From: Tsukamurella paurometabola
Lineage (GTDB): Bacteria; Actinomycetota; Actinomycetes; Mycobacteriales; Mycobacteriaceae
NCBI RefSeq assembly: GCF_900631615.1
Contig: NZ_LR131273.1
Span: forward strand, 2,574,850 to 2,638,849
Length of the DNA stretch: 64,000 nucleotides
Direction of reading: 5' to 3'
Both the position numbers and the translations under genes were made by a program. The notes below the pieces were generated by a model. It made no database searches, had not been told where the DNA came from, and was given only the letters and a program-made list of their open reading frames with translations. Numbering within the stretch: the first letter of the stretch is position 1; each line of letters starts with the position of its first letter. Positions 38,098 through 46,650 of the stretch are shown in pieces.

Positions 38098-39728
38098 CCG
38101 AAGGCCGCCCACTTACGCACCGTGTCGGTCACCGCGGCGAGCCGCTGTCGGGCGCGCGCCTCGGCGCCGTTCGTGTCGCTGTCGGCCGTCACGGGCTCGA
38201 TCACCTCCAGGTAGAACTTCGCCTTCGGCTCCGTTCCGGAGGGCCGCACGGTGACCCGCACGCCATCGCCGCGGAACACCAGCGCGTCCGTCGCGGGACG
38301 GGCCGTCAGAAGATCCTCACAGCCGACGGCGGTGTTTGCAACTTCAACAGGCGGGGAGGCGCGGAGGGCGGCCATGATCGCCGCGATCCGCGCGACGTCG
38401 TCCACGCGCAGCGCGTACTGGCCCGAGAGGTACACGCCGTGCCGCCGGTACAGGGCGTCGAGCGCGTCCGGCAGGCCGCTGCCCTGCGCCTTCAGTGCCG
38501 CGGCGTAGCCCGCGGCGACGACCGCGGCGGAGATCCCGTCCTTGTCGCGCACCGTCGCGGGGTCGACGCAGAGGCCGAGTGCCTCCTCGTAGGCGAACAC
38601 GAGGCCGTCGCCCGCGCGGACGAGGTTCTTGAACCCGGTGAGGGTGCGTGCGTAGCGCGCGCCGCGGCTCTCCGCGATGGCGCCGAGCAGCTCCGAGCTC
38701 ACGATGGTCGTCGCGACCAAGGGGCTGGCCCCGGCCGACGGCGCGCCGGCCAGCGGGTCGTCGAGCAGGTGCGCGCCGAGGAGCGAGCCGGCTTCGTCGC
38801 CGGTGAGCATCCGCCAGCCGTCGGGGAACCGGGCCCCGAGGGCGCACCGGTCTGCGTCGGGGTCGAGCGCGATCGCGAGGTCGGCGTCGACGCGCTCGGC
38901 GAGGGCGAGTAGCAGGTCGGAGGCGCCCGGCTCCTCGGGATTGGGGAACGTCACCGTCGGGAACTCGCCGTCGGGGGCGAACTGCTGTTCCACGACGTGG
39001 ACATCGTCGAAGCCGCTGCGCCGCAGGGCCTCCACCGCGACCTTCCCGCCGACGCCGTGCATCGGCGTGAGCGCGATCCGCAGGGGCACGGCGGGCGCCG
39101 CGCGCAGGGAGGAGACGCGATCCAGGTACGCCGCGACGACCTCCGTCGCGCGGGGATCGGCGGGCACCGGCGTCCGGTCGATCGCGACGGCGGCGGGCGC
39201 CGCGGCGATGAGCTTCTCGATCTCGGCGTCCGCGGGGGAGACCAATTGGGCGCCGCCGCTGAGGTAGACCTTGTAGCCGTTGTCGGCGGGCGGGTTGTGC
39301 GACGCGGTGATCTGCACGCCGGCGACGGCGCCGAGCGCCCTGGTCGCGAACGACACCCACGGCGTGGGGCCGGGCTCGGGGAGCGCGACCACGGCGAAGC
39401 CCTGCGCGGCGAGCACCTCGGTCGCGGCGGCGAAGAAGGCCTCGGACCCGCGCCGCGCATCCCGTCCGACGACGACGGTGCCGCCGCCCAGGCACGTGGC
39501 CTTGAGCCACTCGCCGAGCGCCCAGGTCGCGCGGGTCACGACGGCCACGTTCATGCCCGACGGTCCGCCGCGCACCGGGCCCCGCAGGCCCGCGGTACCG
39601 AAGGACAGCGGTGCCGCGAAGCGTTCGGCCAACTGGTCGCCGTCGAGCGCCTCGAGCTCGGCGCGCGTCGCGGGATCGGGGTCGCCCTCGATCCAGGCCA
39701 GGACCTCGGCTGCGAGTTCGGCGCCCAT
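38094..39728 (-). CDS. Phosphosugar mutase (phosphoglucomutase/phosphomannomutase family, PmmB-like)
   Basis: A 544-residue alpha-D-phosphohexomutase. The visible signatures are the phosphoserine loop ITASHNPPADNGYK, the metal loop ALDPDADRCALG, the sugar-binding loop with YEEALG, and the phosphate loop VRPSGTEPKAKFYLEV. The opening SFGTAGLRGPVRGG is typical of the long PGM/PMM branch that may act on phosphopentoses, glucose or mannose phosphates. Next to purine nucleoside phosphorylase it could interconvert ribose-1- and ribose-5-phosphate (inference). It follows punA directly (TAGATG). Confidence 0.9.
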   Translation of the reverse strand: MGAELAAEVLAWIEGDPDPATRAELEALDGDQLAERFAAPLSFGTAGLRGPVRGGPSGMNVAVVTRATWALGEWLKATCLGGGTVVVGRDARRGSEAFFAAATEVLAAQGFAVVALPEPGPTPWVSFATRALGAVAGVQITASHNPPADNGYKVYLSGGAQLVSPADAEIEKLIAAAPAAVAIDRTPVPADPRATEVVAAYLDRVSSLRAAPAVPLRIALTPMHGVGGKVAVEALRRSGFDDVHVVEQQFAPDGEFPTVTFPNPEEPGASDLLLALAERVDADLAIALDPDADRCALGARFPDGWRMLTGDEAGSLLGAHLLDDPLAGAPSAGASPLVATTIVSSELLGAIAESRGARYARTLTGFKNLVRAGDGLVFAYEEALGLCVDPATVRDKDGISAAVVAAGYAAALKAQGSGLPDALDALYRRHGVYLSGQYALRVDDVARIAAIMAALRASPPVEVANTAVGCEDLLTARPATDALVFRGDGVRVTVRPSGTEPKAKFYLEVIEPVTADSDTNGAEARARQRLAAVTDTVRKWAAFG

Positions 39729-40559
39729 CTACATCGCCTCGATCACGTCGGCGAGCAGGCCGCCCATCCGCGCGGCCGCCTCGCGCCCGGCCTCGAGGAC
39801 CTCCTCGTGGTTGAGCGGTTCGCCGGTGATGCCGGCGGCCAGGTTCGTGACCAGCGAGATCCCCAGCACCGCGGCATCCTCGGCGCGGGCGGCGATGGTC
39901 TCGTGCACCGTCGACATGCCCACCAGGTCCGCGCCCAGCGTGCGCAGCATGCGGATCTCGGCGGGAGTCTCGTAGTGCGGGCCGGGCAGGCCGGCGTAGA
40001 CGCCCTCGTTCAGGGACGGGTCCACCTGCTGCGCCAGGGCCCGCAGTGCGGGGGAGTAGGCGTCGACCAGGTTGACGAACTGCGCGCCCACCAGTGGGGA
40101 GCGCGCGGTGAGGTTGAGGTGGTCGGCGATCAGCACCGGCTCGCCGACGAACATGCCCTCACGCAGGCCGCCCGCGGCGTTCGTGAGGATCACGGTCGAT
40201 GCGCCCGCGGCGCACGCGGTGCGCACCGGATGGACGACGCGCGAGAGGTCGTGGCCCTCGTACGCGTGGGTGCGCCCCAGCAGTACCAGCACCCGCTTGC
40301 CGCCGACGACGACCGCGGACGCGGTGCCCTTGTGGCCCGCCGCGCTCGGAGGTGCGAAGTGGGGCAGGTCCGCCATCGGGATCGATCCGACGGCGCTGCC
40401 GCGCGCCGTGAGCGCCTCGGCGGCGGGCGCCCAGCCGGAGCCGAGCACGACCGCCACGTCGAAGCGTTCACGGCCGGTCGCCGCGATGAGCGCGTCGGCC
40501 GCCTCCCGGGCCGCCGTGGTGGGATCGTCGATGCCGGTGTCGCGTGCAGTCTGCGCCAT
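39729..40559 (-). CDS. punA: Purine nucleoside phosphorylase
   Basis: Phosphorolysis of inosine and guanosine (trimeric, class II PNP). The 276-residue product has [14 protein letters not shown], the phosphate/Glu region in [36 protein letters not shown], and the active-site NxVAAGI segment [24 protein letters not shown]. The start is ATG 40557-40559, with a TAGCAT -10 8 nt upstream (40568-40573). It forms an operon with the phosphosugar mutase. Confidence 0.95.
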   Translation of the reverse strand: MAQTARDTGIDDPTTAAREAADALIAATGRERFDVAVVLGSGWAPAAEALTARGSAVGSIPMADLPHFAPPSAAGHKGTASAVVVGGKRVLVLLGRTHAYEGHDLSRVVHPVRTACAAGASTVILTNAAGGLREGMFVGEPVLIADHLNLTARSPLVGAQFVNLVDAYSPALRALAQQVDPSLNEGVYAGLPGPHYETPAEIRMLRTLGADLVGMSTVHETIAARAEDAAVLGISLVTNLAAGITGEPLNHEEVLEAGREAAARMGGLLADVIEAM

Positions 40560-40567
40560 GTGCTCCG

Positions 40568-40584
40568 ATGCTAGCGGCTATCGT
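40568..40584. promoter_or_regulatory. Back-to-back -10 boxes of punA and the enoyl-CoA isomerase gene
   Basis: TAGCAT (minus strand, 40568-40573) and TATCGT (plus strand, 40579-40584) are 5 bp apart in a 32-bp gap. Each promoter's -35 region would fall inside the other gene's start. Confidence 0.6.
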
Positions 40585-40591
40585 GATCGCC

Positions 40592-41302
40592 ATGCCTTAC
40601 GTCACGCGCACCGACGACGTCTTCACTCTCTTCCTGGGCGATGAGGGCGTCGAGCTCTCGGAGACCAACCCGGAGAACCGCTTCTCGCCGGACTGGGTCG
40701 ACGCGGTGCACGCCCGCCTCGACGAGATCGAGGCGCAGGCCGCCGGATCGCCCGCCGCGCTGGTGGTCACCGCGACCGGCAAGTTCTTCTCGAACGGCCT
40801 CGACGTGATGTACATCCTCGCGAACACCGGCGAGCTGCCGACCTACCTGGATCGCGTGCACACGGTCTTCAGCCGCCTGCTGACCTTCCCGATGACCACG
40901 GTGGCCGCGATCAACGGGCACGCCTTCGGCGCCGGCGCCATGCTGGCACTGTCGTGCGACTTCGCGGTGATGCGTGAGGACCGCGGCTTCTTCTGCCTGC
41001 CCGAGGTCAGCCTCAAGATGGGCTTCACCGTGGGCATGGCCACTCTGCTGCGCTCGCGGCTGCCGTACCAGACCGCCATCGAGGCCATGACCACCGGACG
41101 TCGCTACGGCGGCGCCGACGCGGTGGCCGCGGGCATCGTGCAGTCCACCGCGTCCGAGACCGGACTGCTCCCCGCCGCGACCGCCCTCGCCGCGGCGAAC
41201 GCGGCCGCCGACGGCCCCACGTTGAACAAGATCAAGAACGATCTGCACGCGCCGCTCATCGCGGACCTCGCCGTCCCGACGACCGAAGTCAAGTTCGGCT
41301 GA
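40592..41302 (+). CDS. Crotonase-fold protein, probable delta3,delta2-enoyl-CoA isomerase
   Basis: A 236-residue crotonase. The oxyanion-hole segments are KFFSNGLDVMYI and INGHAFGAGAMLALSCDFAVMRED. The Glu that activates water in hydratases (position after GxG) is Met here, while the second Glu (FFCLPEVSLKMGF) is kept. That single-Glu pattern, and the KFFSNGLD block, fit enoyl-CoA isomerases (ECI) that shift double bonds in unsaturated fatty-acid oxidation. The assignment as isomerase is inference from these residues. The start is ATG 40592, leaderless. Confidence 0.75.
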   Translation: MPYVTRTDDVFTLFLGDEGVELSETNPENRFSPDWVDAVHARLDEIEAQAAGSPAALVVTATGKFFSNGLDVMYILANTGELPTYLDRVHTVFSRLLTFPMTTVAAINGHAFGAGAMLALSCDFAVMREDRGFFCLPEVSLKMGFTVGMATLLRSRLPYQTAIEAMTTGRRYGGADAVAAGIVQSTASETGLLPAATALAAANAAADGPTLNKIKNDLHAPLIADLAVPTTEVKFG

Positions 41303-41304
41303 CG

Positions 41305-42507
41305 GTGACCGGCCGCGTCACCTCCGTCCTGGAGGCGCTCACCGGCACCGTCGACCGCGCGCGGGACGACCTGGTCGCGGTCAGCCACGACATCCACGCC
41401 CGTCCCGAGCTGGCCTTCGAGGAGCGGTTCGCCTCTGGCCTGGTCGCCGACGCCCTGGCGGGGCACGGATTCGCGGTCGAGCGCGGCATCGCCGGCCTCG
41501 AGACCGCCTTCGTCGGGCGGGCCGGTTCGGGCCCGCTGCGCGTCGCCGTCTTCGCCGAGTACGACGCCCTGCCCGGGATCGGGCACGCCTGCGGGCACAA
41601 CATCATCGCCGCGGCGGGCCTCGGCGCGGGCATCGCGCTCGCGGCCGTCGCCGACGAGCTGGGGCTGACCGTCGAGGTGTTCGGGACCCCCGCGGAGGAG
41701 TCCGGGGGCGGCAAGGTGCTCATGCTGCAGCGCGGTGCGTTCGACGGTGTCGCGTGCGCGGGCATGGTGCACCCGGCCCCGTTCGACGTGGTGCGCACCC
41801 GCACCCTGGCCCTCGCCGACCTCGCGATCCGGTACACCGGTCGCGAGGCGCACGCCTCCGCCGCCCCGTGGGCCGGCCGGAACGCGGGCGACGCCGCCAC
41901 CGTCGCGCAGGTCGCGCTCGGCCTGCTGCGGCAGCACCTCGAGCCGGGGCAGCAACTCCACGGCATCGTCAGCGAGGGTGGGGCTGCGCCCAACGTCGTC
42001 CCGGCCGCCGCGGAACTGCTGTACTACCTGCGCGCCGACGACGCCGAGTCGCTGGAGCGGCTCACCGCTCGCGCCGGCGACTGCTTCGCCGCGGGCGCGG
42101 TGGCGGCCGGGTGCAGCCACGAGGTCACGGAGCTCGCGCCCGCGTACACCGAGCTGCGCAGCGACGACGGGCTCGCCGCCGCGTACCGCGCCGCGGCGGT
42201 CGCGATCGGCCGTGATCCGGTGGCGCCGGAGTACGAGAGGTTGGTGCCGCTGGGGAGTACCGACATGGGCAATGTGAGCCACGCTGTACCGTCGATCCAT
42301 CCGCTGATCGGCCTGGAGACCGACGGGGCCGTGACCCATCAGCCGGAGTTCACGGCAGCCGCCGGTGGTCAGTCCGCCGATCGGGCCGTGCGCGACGGCG
42401 CGCTGGCCCTGGCCGCAGCCTTCGCTGCGGTCGCGGAGGACGAGGACGAGCGCGCGCGGCTGCTGACCGGGGCCGGGCGCCGCGGGCGAGAGGGAGGCGG
42501 ACGGTGA
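41305..42507 (+). CDS. M20-family amidohydrolase (AmiA1-like)
   Basis: A 400-residue metallopeptidase of the M20D/aminoacylase group. The di-metal motifs are GIGHACGHNIIAAAGL (Cys/His ligands) and GTPAEESGGGKVLM (catalytic Glu pair). The dimerisation domain has RYTGREAHASAAPWAGRNAGD. A late GSTDMGNVSHAVPSIHPLIGLE supplies the last ligand. It would hydrolyse N-acyl or N-carbamoyl amino acids or indole-acetyl conjugates. The start is GTG 41305, 2 nt after the isomerase stop, and the next paralogue overlaps by GTGA. The tandem pair matches amiA1-amiB1 of M. tuberculosis (from memory). Confidence 0.85.
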   Translation: MTGRVTSVLEALTGTVDRARDDLVAVSHDIHARPELAFEERFASGLVADALAGHGFAVERGIAGLETAFVGRAGSGPLRVAVFAEYDALPGIGHACGHNIIAAAGLGAGIALAAVADELGLTVEVFGTPAEESGGGKVLMLQRGAFDGVACAGMVHPAPFDVVRTRTLALADLAIRYTGREAHASAAPWAGRNAGDAATVAQVALGLLRQHLEPGQQLHGIVSEGGAAPNVVPAAAELLYYLRADDAESLERLTARAGDCFAAGAVAAGCSHEVTELAPAYTELRSDDGLAAAYRAAAVAIGRDPVAPEYERLVPLGSTDMGNVSHAVPSIHPLIGLETDGAVTHQPEFTAAAGGQSADRAVRDGALALAAAFAAVAEDEDERARLLTGAGRRGREGGGR

Positions 42508-43709
42508 CGGGCACGGCGAGCGGGACTGCGGGCGAGGGCCTTTCGAGGGCCGCGTACGTCGACCAGTGGCTGCAGCGCAAGGGCGACTGGCTCCGCGAAT
42601 TCCGCCGCGACCTGCACGCCCACCCCGAGCTGTCGTGGCGTGAGCAGCGCACGACGAACGCCGTGTTCGAGGCACTGGCCGCCGCGGGGCTGCACCCGCG
42701 CAAGCTGTCGACCACCGGCCTGGTGTGCGACCTCGGGCCGGCCACGGCCGAGCGCGTCGCGCTCCGCGCCGATATGGACGCACTGCCGATCCACGAGGCC
42801 ACCGGTCTCGAGTACCAGTCGACCACGCCGGGCGTCTCGCACGCGTGCGGCCACGACGCGCATACGTCCATCCTCCTGGGCACCGGCCTCGCGCTGGCCG
42901 AGCTGGACCGCGCCGGCCGCCTGCCGGTCGGCGTGCGGCTGGTGTTCCAGCCCGCCGAGGAGGTCATGCCCGGCGGCGCGCTGTCGGCGGTGCGCGACGA
43001 GGTGATGCAGGGCGTCTCCCGCATCTACGCGCTGCACTGCGACCCGCGCGTCGAGGTGGGGAGGATCGGCGTCCGCTCCGGTGCCATCACCTCCGCGGCC
43101 GATCACGTCGAGGTCATCCTGCACTCGCCGGGCGGGCACACGTCGCGGCCGCACCTGACCAGTGACCTCATCTACGCCATGGGCACCGTCATCACCGGGT
43201 TGCCCGGCGTCCTCTCGCGCCGCGTGGACCCGCGCTCCGGAACGATCATGGTCTGGGGCGCCGCCAATGCCGGCTCCGCGCCGAACGCGATCCCGCAGAT
43301 CGGCGCTCTGCACGGCACCGTCCGCACCGGCGAGCATCACATCTGGGAGTCGCTGGAGCCGCTCGTGCGCGAGATCATCGCCGAGTTGCTCTCGCCGCTG
43401 CGGATCAAGCACGAGGTCAACTACACCCGCGGCGTGCCGCCGGTCATCAACGACCACCTGGCGGCCACCCGCCTCGCCGACGCCGCGCGCGCCGTCTCGC
43501 TCGACGGGGTGGTCGACACCCCGCAGTCCGGTGGCGGTGAGGACTTCTCCTGGTACCTCGAGGAGTCGCCCGGCGCCATGGCTCGTCTCGGCGTGTGGTC
43601 CGGCGAGGGGCGCCAGTACGACCTGCACCAGCCCGACTTCGTCCTCGATGAGCGCGCGCTGGAGATGGGTGTGAAGGTCTTCACGAACGTGGTCTTCGCC
43701 TCCATCTAG
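42504..43709 (+). CDS. M20-family amidohydrolase (AmiB1-like)
   Basis: A 401-residue paralogue of the preceding gene. Motifs: HAHPELSWREQRT, RADMDALPIHEATG, SHACGHDAHTSILLGTGLAL (metal ligands), VFQPAEEVMPGGALSAV (catalytic Glu pair), HSPGGHTSRPHLT and GGGEDFSWYLEESPGAMARLG. It resembles N-acetyl-diaminopimelate deacetylase/hippurate-hydrolase-type enzymes. GTG 42504 overlaps the first amidohydrolase by 4 bases. Substrate not assignable. Confidence 0.85.
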   Translation: MTGTASGTAGEGLSRAAYVDQWLQRKGDWLREFRRDLHAHPELSWREQRTTNAVFEALAAAGLHPRKLSTTGLVCDLGPATAERVALRADMDALPIHEATGLEYQSTTPGVSHACGHDAHTSILLGTGLALAELDRAGRLPVGVRLVFQPAEEVMPGGALSAVRDEVMQGVSRIYALHCDPRVEVGRIGVRSGAITSAADHVEVILHSPGGHTSRPHLTSDLIYAMGTVITGLPGVLSRRVDPRSGTIMVWGAANAGSAPNAIPQIGALHGTVRTGEHHIWESLEPLVREIIAELLSPLRIKHEVNYTRGVPPVINDHLAATRLADAARAVSLDGVVDTPQSGGGEDFSWYLEESPGAMARLGVWSGEGRQYDLHQPDFVLDERALEMGVKVFTNVVFASI

Positions 43710-43758
43710 CGGCTGCGCCCGATAAGCGCGAGTTCAGCGTCGGAGCCGAAGGTGGTGC

Positions 43759-43869
43759 CATGACCGCCATTCGTCTGATCCGGCACGGCTCGCCCCTCAC
43801 CCGGAGTGGGTCCCTCCGACGGTCATCGTGGATGGGCGGATGTGCCCGGTCAATGATGGCGATGCCCTG
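43759..43869 (+). pseudogene. Possible remnant of a histidine-phosphatase gene
   Basis: A 36-codon frame begins MTAIRLIRHGSPLTRSG, where LIRHG is the N-terminal active-site motif of phosphoglycerate-mutase-like phosphatases. It has a GGTGG sequence just before the ATG. The frame then stops at 43867-43869 with no recognisable continuation in the other frames before the convergent SDR gene. It is weak evidence for a decayed or truncated gene in the 207-bp gap 43710-43916; otherwise I see nothing there. Confidence 0.2.
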
Positions 43870-43916
43870 ATCCCGGTCCTGCCCGGGATGCGGACGGTCG
43901 GCCTCCGACCACGGTG

Positions 43917-44696
43917 TCAGGTGCGCCCGTCCAGGCCGCCGGAGACATCGATGGAGGTGCCGGTCGTGTACGAGGAGCGGTCGGAGAGGAGGAAGGCGAT
44001 GGTGTCGCCGACCTCGTCCGGGCGGCCCATGCGCTGCAGCGGAATCGACCGCCGTCGGGCCTCCTCGTGGCACCAGTCGGCGTAGGTGCTCGTGGTGCCG
44101 GACCGCTCGTACCTCTCCCGCTGCCGGGCGGTCTCGATGACGCCGACGTTGACCACGACGACGCGCACGCCGTCGGGCGCCAGATCGGTGCCGAGGGTCG
44201 CCGCGTAGTTCGCGAGGGCGGCCCGGGCGGCACCGACCGGCGCCAGCTCGGACGCCGGGTGGTGGGCGCTCACACCGTTCACCAGTACGATCGCTCCGCG
44301 TGCGGCGATGAGGTGCGGGCGGGCGGCATGGACGAGCGCCATCGCGGCGCCGACCTTCGTGGTGAACTGCTCCGCCCATACCCCGGGTGCGGCGTCGACG
44401 CCGGCGGCCACACCGGTACCCGCGTTCGCGACCACGCCGTGAACGCCGCCGAAAGCGCGCACTGCGGCGTCGACGACGGCCTCGACGTCCTCGGGGAGGC
44501 GGGCATCACCCCTCATCAGGAGCAGCCGATCCGGCGCGGCGTGAACATCGGCGAACGCCGCCGTGAGGCGATCGTGGTCGCGGGCGAAGCCGCAGACCCG
44601 CGCCCCTTCGCGCAGCAGCCGGAGCGCCGTGGCGAGCCCGATGCCGCTGCCCGCGCCGGACACGACGAACGCGCGGTCGCGCAGGTCAAGCTCCAT
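43917..44696 (-). CDS. Short-chain dehydrogenase/reductase family protein with degenerate active site
   Basis: A 259-residue SDR. The cofactor motif GAGSGIG (residues about 13-19), the DVHAAPDRLLLMRGDAR region, the structural NAG in VVANAGTG and the C-terminal VGDTIAFLLSDRSSYTTGTSIDVSGG are intact. The catalytic YxxxK is replaced: after VNGVSAHHPASELAP the sequence reads VGAARAAL, with Val for Tyr and Arg for Lys. It may therefore lack standard SDR activity. The start is ATG 44694-44696, overlapping the upstream regulator gene by 11 bases. Confidence 0.8.
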   Translation of the reverse strand: MELDLRDRAFVVSGAGSGIGLATALRLLREGARVCGFARDHDRLTAAFADVHAAPDRLLLMRGDARLPEDVEAVVDAAVRAFGGVHGVVANAGTGVAAGVDAAPGVWAEQFTTKVGAAMALVHAARPHLIAARGAIVLVNGVSAHHPASELAPVGAARAALANYAATLGTDLAPDGVRVVVVNVGVIETARQRERYERSGTTSTYADWCHEEARRRSIPLQRMGRPDEVGDTIAFLLSDRSSYTTGTSIDVSGGLDGRT

Positions 44697-45696
44697 GGGG
44701 GCCTTCCTTCCTCCCGTCGACGAGCGCATCGCCGAGTGCGGTGCGGCGGTAGAGGACCCGGCGGCCGTACCGTGAACTCTCCACGATCCCGCAGGCGGCC
44801 AACACCTTCAGGCTCTGGGACACCGCGGACGGCGAGATCCCCAGCGCGGTCGCCAGATCCACGACGGCCGCCGGCTCCGCGAGCGCCGCGAGCAGGTCGG
44901 CCTTCGCCGTGCCGATGAGCTTGCGGAGCGTGTCGTCGGCGACCGGCGGATTCGACTCTGCGAGCGTCGCCGCACCGCGGGCCGGGTACCCGATGTGCGG
45001 TGCGGTGCGCGTCGGGTCGTGGGCGGTGGTGATGCGGGTCGTGAAGACGCTCGGCATCAGCGTGAGGCCGAGGCCGGGCGAGCGGACCTCGCCGGAGACG
45101 ACGGAGCACGACATGTCCACACTCAGCTCGCCGCTGCGGCGCCACTCGACGCGCGGGCTCAGCGATTCGAAGAGCCGGCTGGGGCCGCCGACGGCGAGCT
45201 CGCGGCCCCGGAAGACGACGTCGGATTCCAGGATCCGTTGCACCGCCGGCCAGACGGGTGCGACCGCCGCCGCGTGGTAGGCGGCGAGGGCGTCGGCGAT
45301 CTCCGCCGCGGGGTCGTCCCGCGCGATCAGGTCCGCCAGCGCCGCAGACGGTGCGCCGCCCTCCGCGAGCTCGGTCAATTCCGTGCGCGCGGTGGCCGCG
45401 TCGGTGCCGCGGACGACGTCGAGGTGCGCCTCGAACGTCGGCCGGACGCCGGCCTGCGCCGTCACCGGTGTGAGGAAGTCGGGGATCTGCTTCCCGGACG
45501 GTGAGACCAGCGCGTCGATCAGTGCGCCGTCGTACTCTCCGCGGCGGGCGTTCGCCTCGCACCGCCACCCCGCGAGGTGGTGCGCCGTGTCGTACACCCG
45601 ATTCAGGTGGAACAGACTCAGCACGGTCTCGTTGAGCGGTGACACCACGAAGCGGGCGTCGGCCAGATCGCCGACGTCCAGTAGGTAGGTCAACAT
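44686..45696 (-). CDS. ArsR-type winged-helix regulator with large N-terminal domain
   Basis: A 336-residue protein. The C-terminal 80 residues are an ArsR-like winged helix (DDTLRKLIGTAKADLLAALAEPAAVVDLATALGISPSAVSQSLKVLAACGIVESSRYGRRVLYRRTALG). The N-terminal 250 residues (MLTYLLDVGDLADARFVVSPLNETVLSLFHL...) match the DUF5937-type N-domain seen in actinobacterial regulators. The start is ATG 45694-45696. It is co-directional and overlapping with the SDR gene, which it probably controls. The ligand is unknown. Confidence 0.75.
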   Translation of the reverse strand: MLTYLLDVGDLADARFVVSPLNETVLSLFHLNRVYDTAHHLAGWRCEANARRGEYDGALIDALVSPSGKQIPDFLTPVTAQAGVRPTFEAHLDVVRGTDAATARTELTELAEGGAPSAALADLIARDDPAAEIADALAAYHAAAVAPVWPAVQRILESDVVFRGRELAVGGPSRLFESLSPRVEWRRSGELSVDMSCSVVSGEVRSPGLGLTLMPSVFTTRITTAHDPTRTAPHIGYPARGAATLAESNPPVADDTLRKLIGTAKADLLAALAEPAAVVDLATALGISPSAVSQSLKVLAACGIVESSRYGRRVLYRRTALGDALVDGRKEGPHGA

Positions 45697-45751
45697 GTAG
45701 GCGCCACCTAATTCATTGGAACCCGCGGCGGGGTTCGTGTGTGCTCGGAGC

Positions 45752-45988
45752 ATGAGCGAACATCGAGAGCACTGGAACCTGGCGGCGGATCCTCCGACGG
45801 CAGCAGTCTACGCCCGCCTCGCGGACGCGCACGACCGATCGGAGCGGGACCGGGTGCGCCGGAACCGAGCGGGCCGCACCGTCGCACCCGGGCGACGGGG
45901 CGTGCGTCCCGGACTGGCCCGCGCGCTGCGCCGGCTGGCGGCGGCCGTCGAGCCCGCACCGGCGAACTGCGGTCCTGAAGCGGTGTGA
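45752..45988 (+). CDS. Small basic hypothetical protein
   Basis: A 78-residue frame from ATG 45752 with GGAG 3 nt upstream: MSEHREHWNLAADPPTAAVYARLADAHDRSERDRVRRNRAGRTV, then an Arg/Ala-rich remainder. It is divergent from the ArsR-like gene with a 55-bp gap. No domain is recognised. Coding status is uncertain in this GC-rich context; the non-repetitive N-terminus and the ribosome-binding site favour a real gene. Confidence 0.4.
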   Translation: MSEHREHWNLAADPPTAAVYARLADAHDRSERDRVRRNRAGRTVAPGRRGVRPGLARALRRLAAAVEPAPANCGPEAV

Positions 45989-46067
45989 GCCCGGACCGAA
46001 AGTCGACTCCAGCAGCGCGGGGCGGCGGTATCGGCCGTCCCGGCCATCCGGAGTGAAGTTTCGGGGA

Positions 46068-46562
46068 CTACTCCGCGCCGTCGGCGGATGCGCCCGGCCC
46101 GGGTCCGACGTTGCGGGACTCGCGGGTGCGGATGTCGAGGACGTACTCCTCGGGCGCACCGGCGATGTACGCGGCGTCGGCCATGACGCCGAGGTAGCGG
46201 GCGGACGGCAGGCCGCCCTCGAAGGCGTCGACGACGTACAGCCAGGCCAGGGTGGACCCGCCGCCGATGAGGTCGACGCGGACCTTGAGTTTGACGTGGA
46301 TGCCCAGCTCGGAGCCCTCCCACCGGTCGAGGGAGGCCTCGTCGTCGGGCGTCACGTCGTACAGCACCACGAAGACCTTCGCGTCCGGATCGGACGGATC
46401 CTCGGTCACGGTCGCGAGGGCGCCCTCCCAGCCGATGTCCTCGCCGGAGAAGGTCAGGCGCCACCCGTGCAGCCACCCCGTACCTGCCATCGGCGAGTGC
46501 GGGGCGCGCTCGGCCATCTGGTCGGGGTGCATGTTGGAGCCGTAGGCGGCGTAGATCGGCAC
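46068..46562 (-). CDS. Gamma-glutamylcyclotransferase-like (AIG2 fold) protein
   Basis: A 164-residue protein starting at GTG 46560-46562: (M)PIYAAYGSNMHPDQM, the diagnostic YGSN phosphate/substrate loop of the gamma-glutamylcyclotransferase fold. It continues HGWRLTFSG, VFVVLYDVTPDDEASLDRWEG with the conserved Glu, and YVVDAFEGGLPSARYLGVM. It may release 5-oxoproline from gamma-glutamyl compounds. TAGAGT lies 7 nt upstream (46570-46575), so the transcript is probably leaderless with a GTG start. It is divergent from lpdA, as in Rv3304-Rv3303c (from memory). Confidence 0.85.
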   Translation of the reverse strand: MPIYAAYGSNMHPDQMAERAPHSPMAGTGWLHGWRLTFSGEDIGWEGALATVTEDPSDPDAKVFVVLYDVTPDDEASLDRWEGSELGIHVKLKVRVDLIGGGSTLAWLYVVDAFEGGLPSARYLGVMADAAYIAGAPEEYVLDIRTRESRNVGPGPGASADGAE

Positions 46563-46637
46563 AGACTGAACTCTAGCGCGCCCGGCCACCCGCACGGCTC
46601 GCCCGACGGTGCCCGCACGCGGCGGCGCGGCGGGCGC

Positions 46638-46643
46638 TAGCGT
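46638..46643 (+). promoter_or_regulatory. Putative -10 of lpdA (leaderless)
   Basis: TAGCGT lies 7 nt before ATG 46651. Confidence 0.5.
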
Positions 46644-46650
46644 TGCAGCC

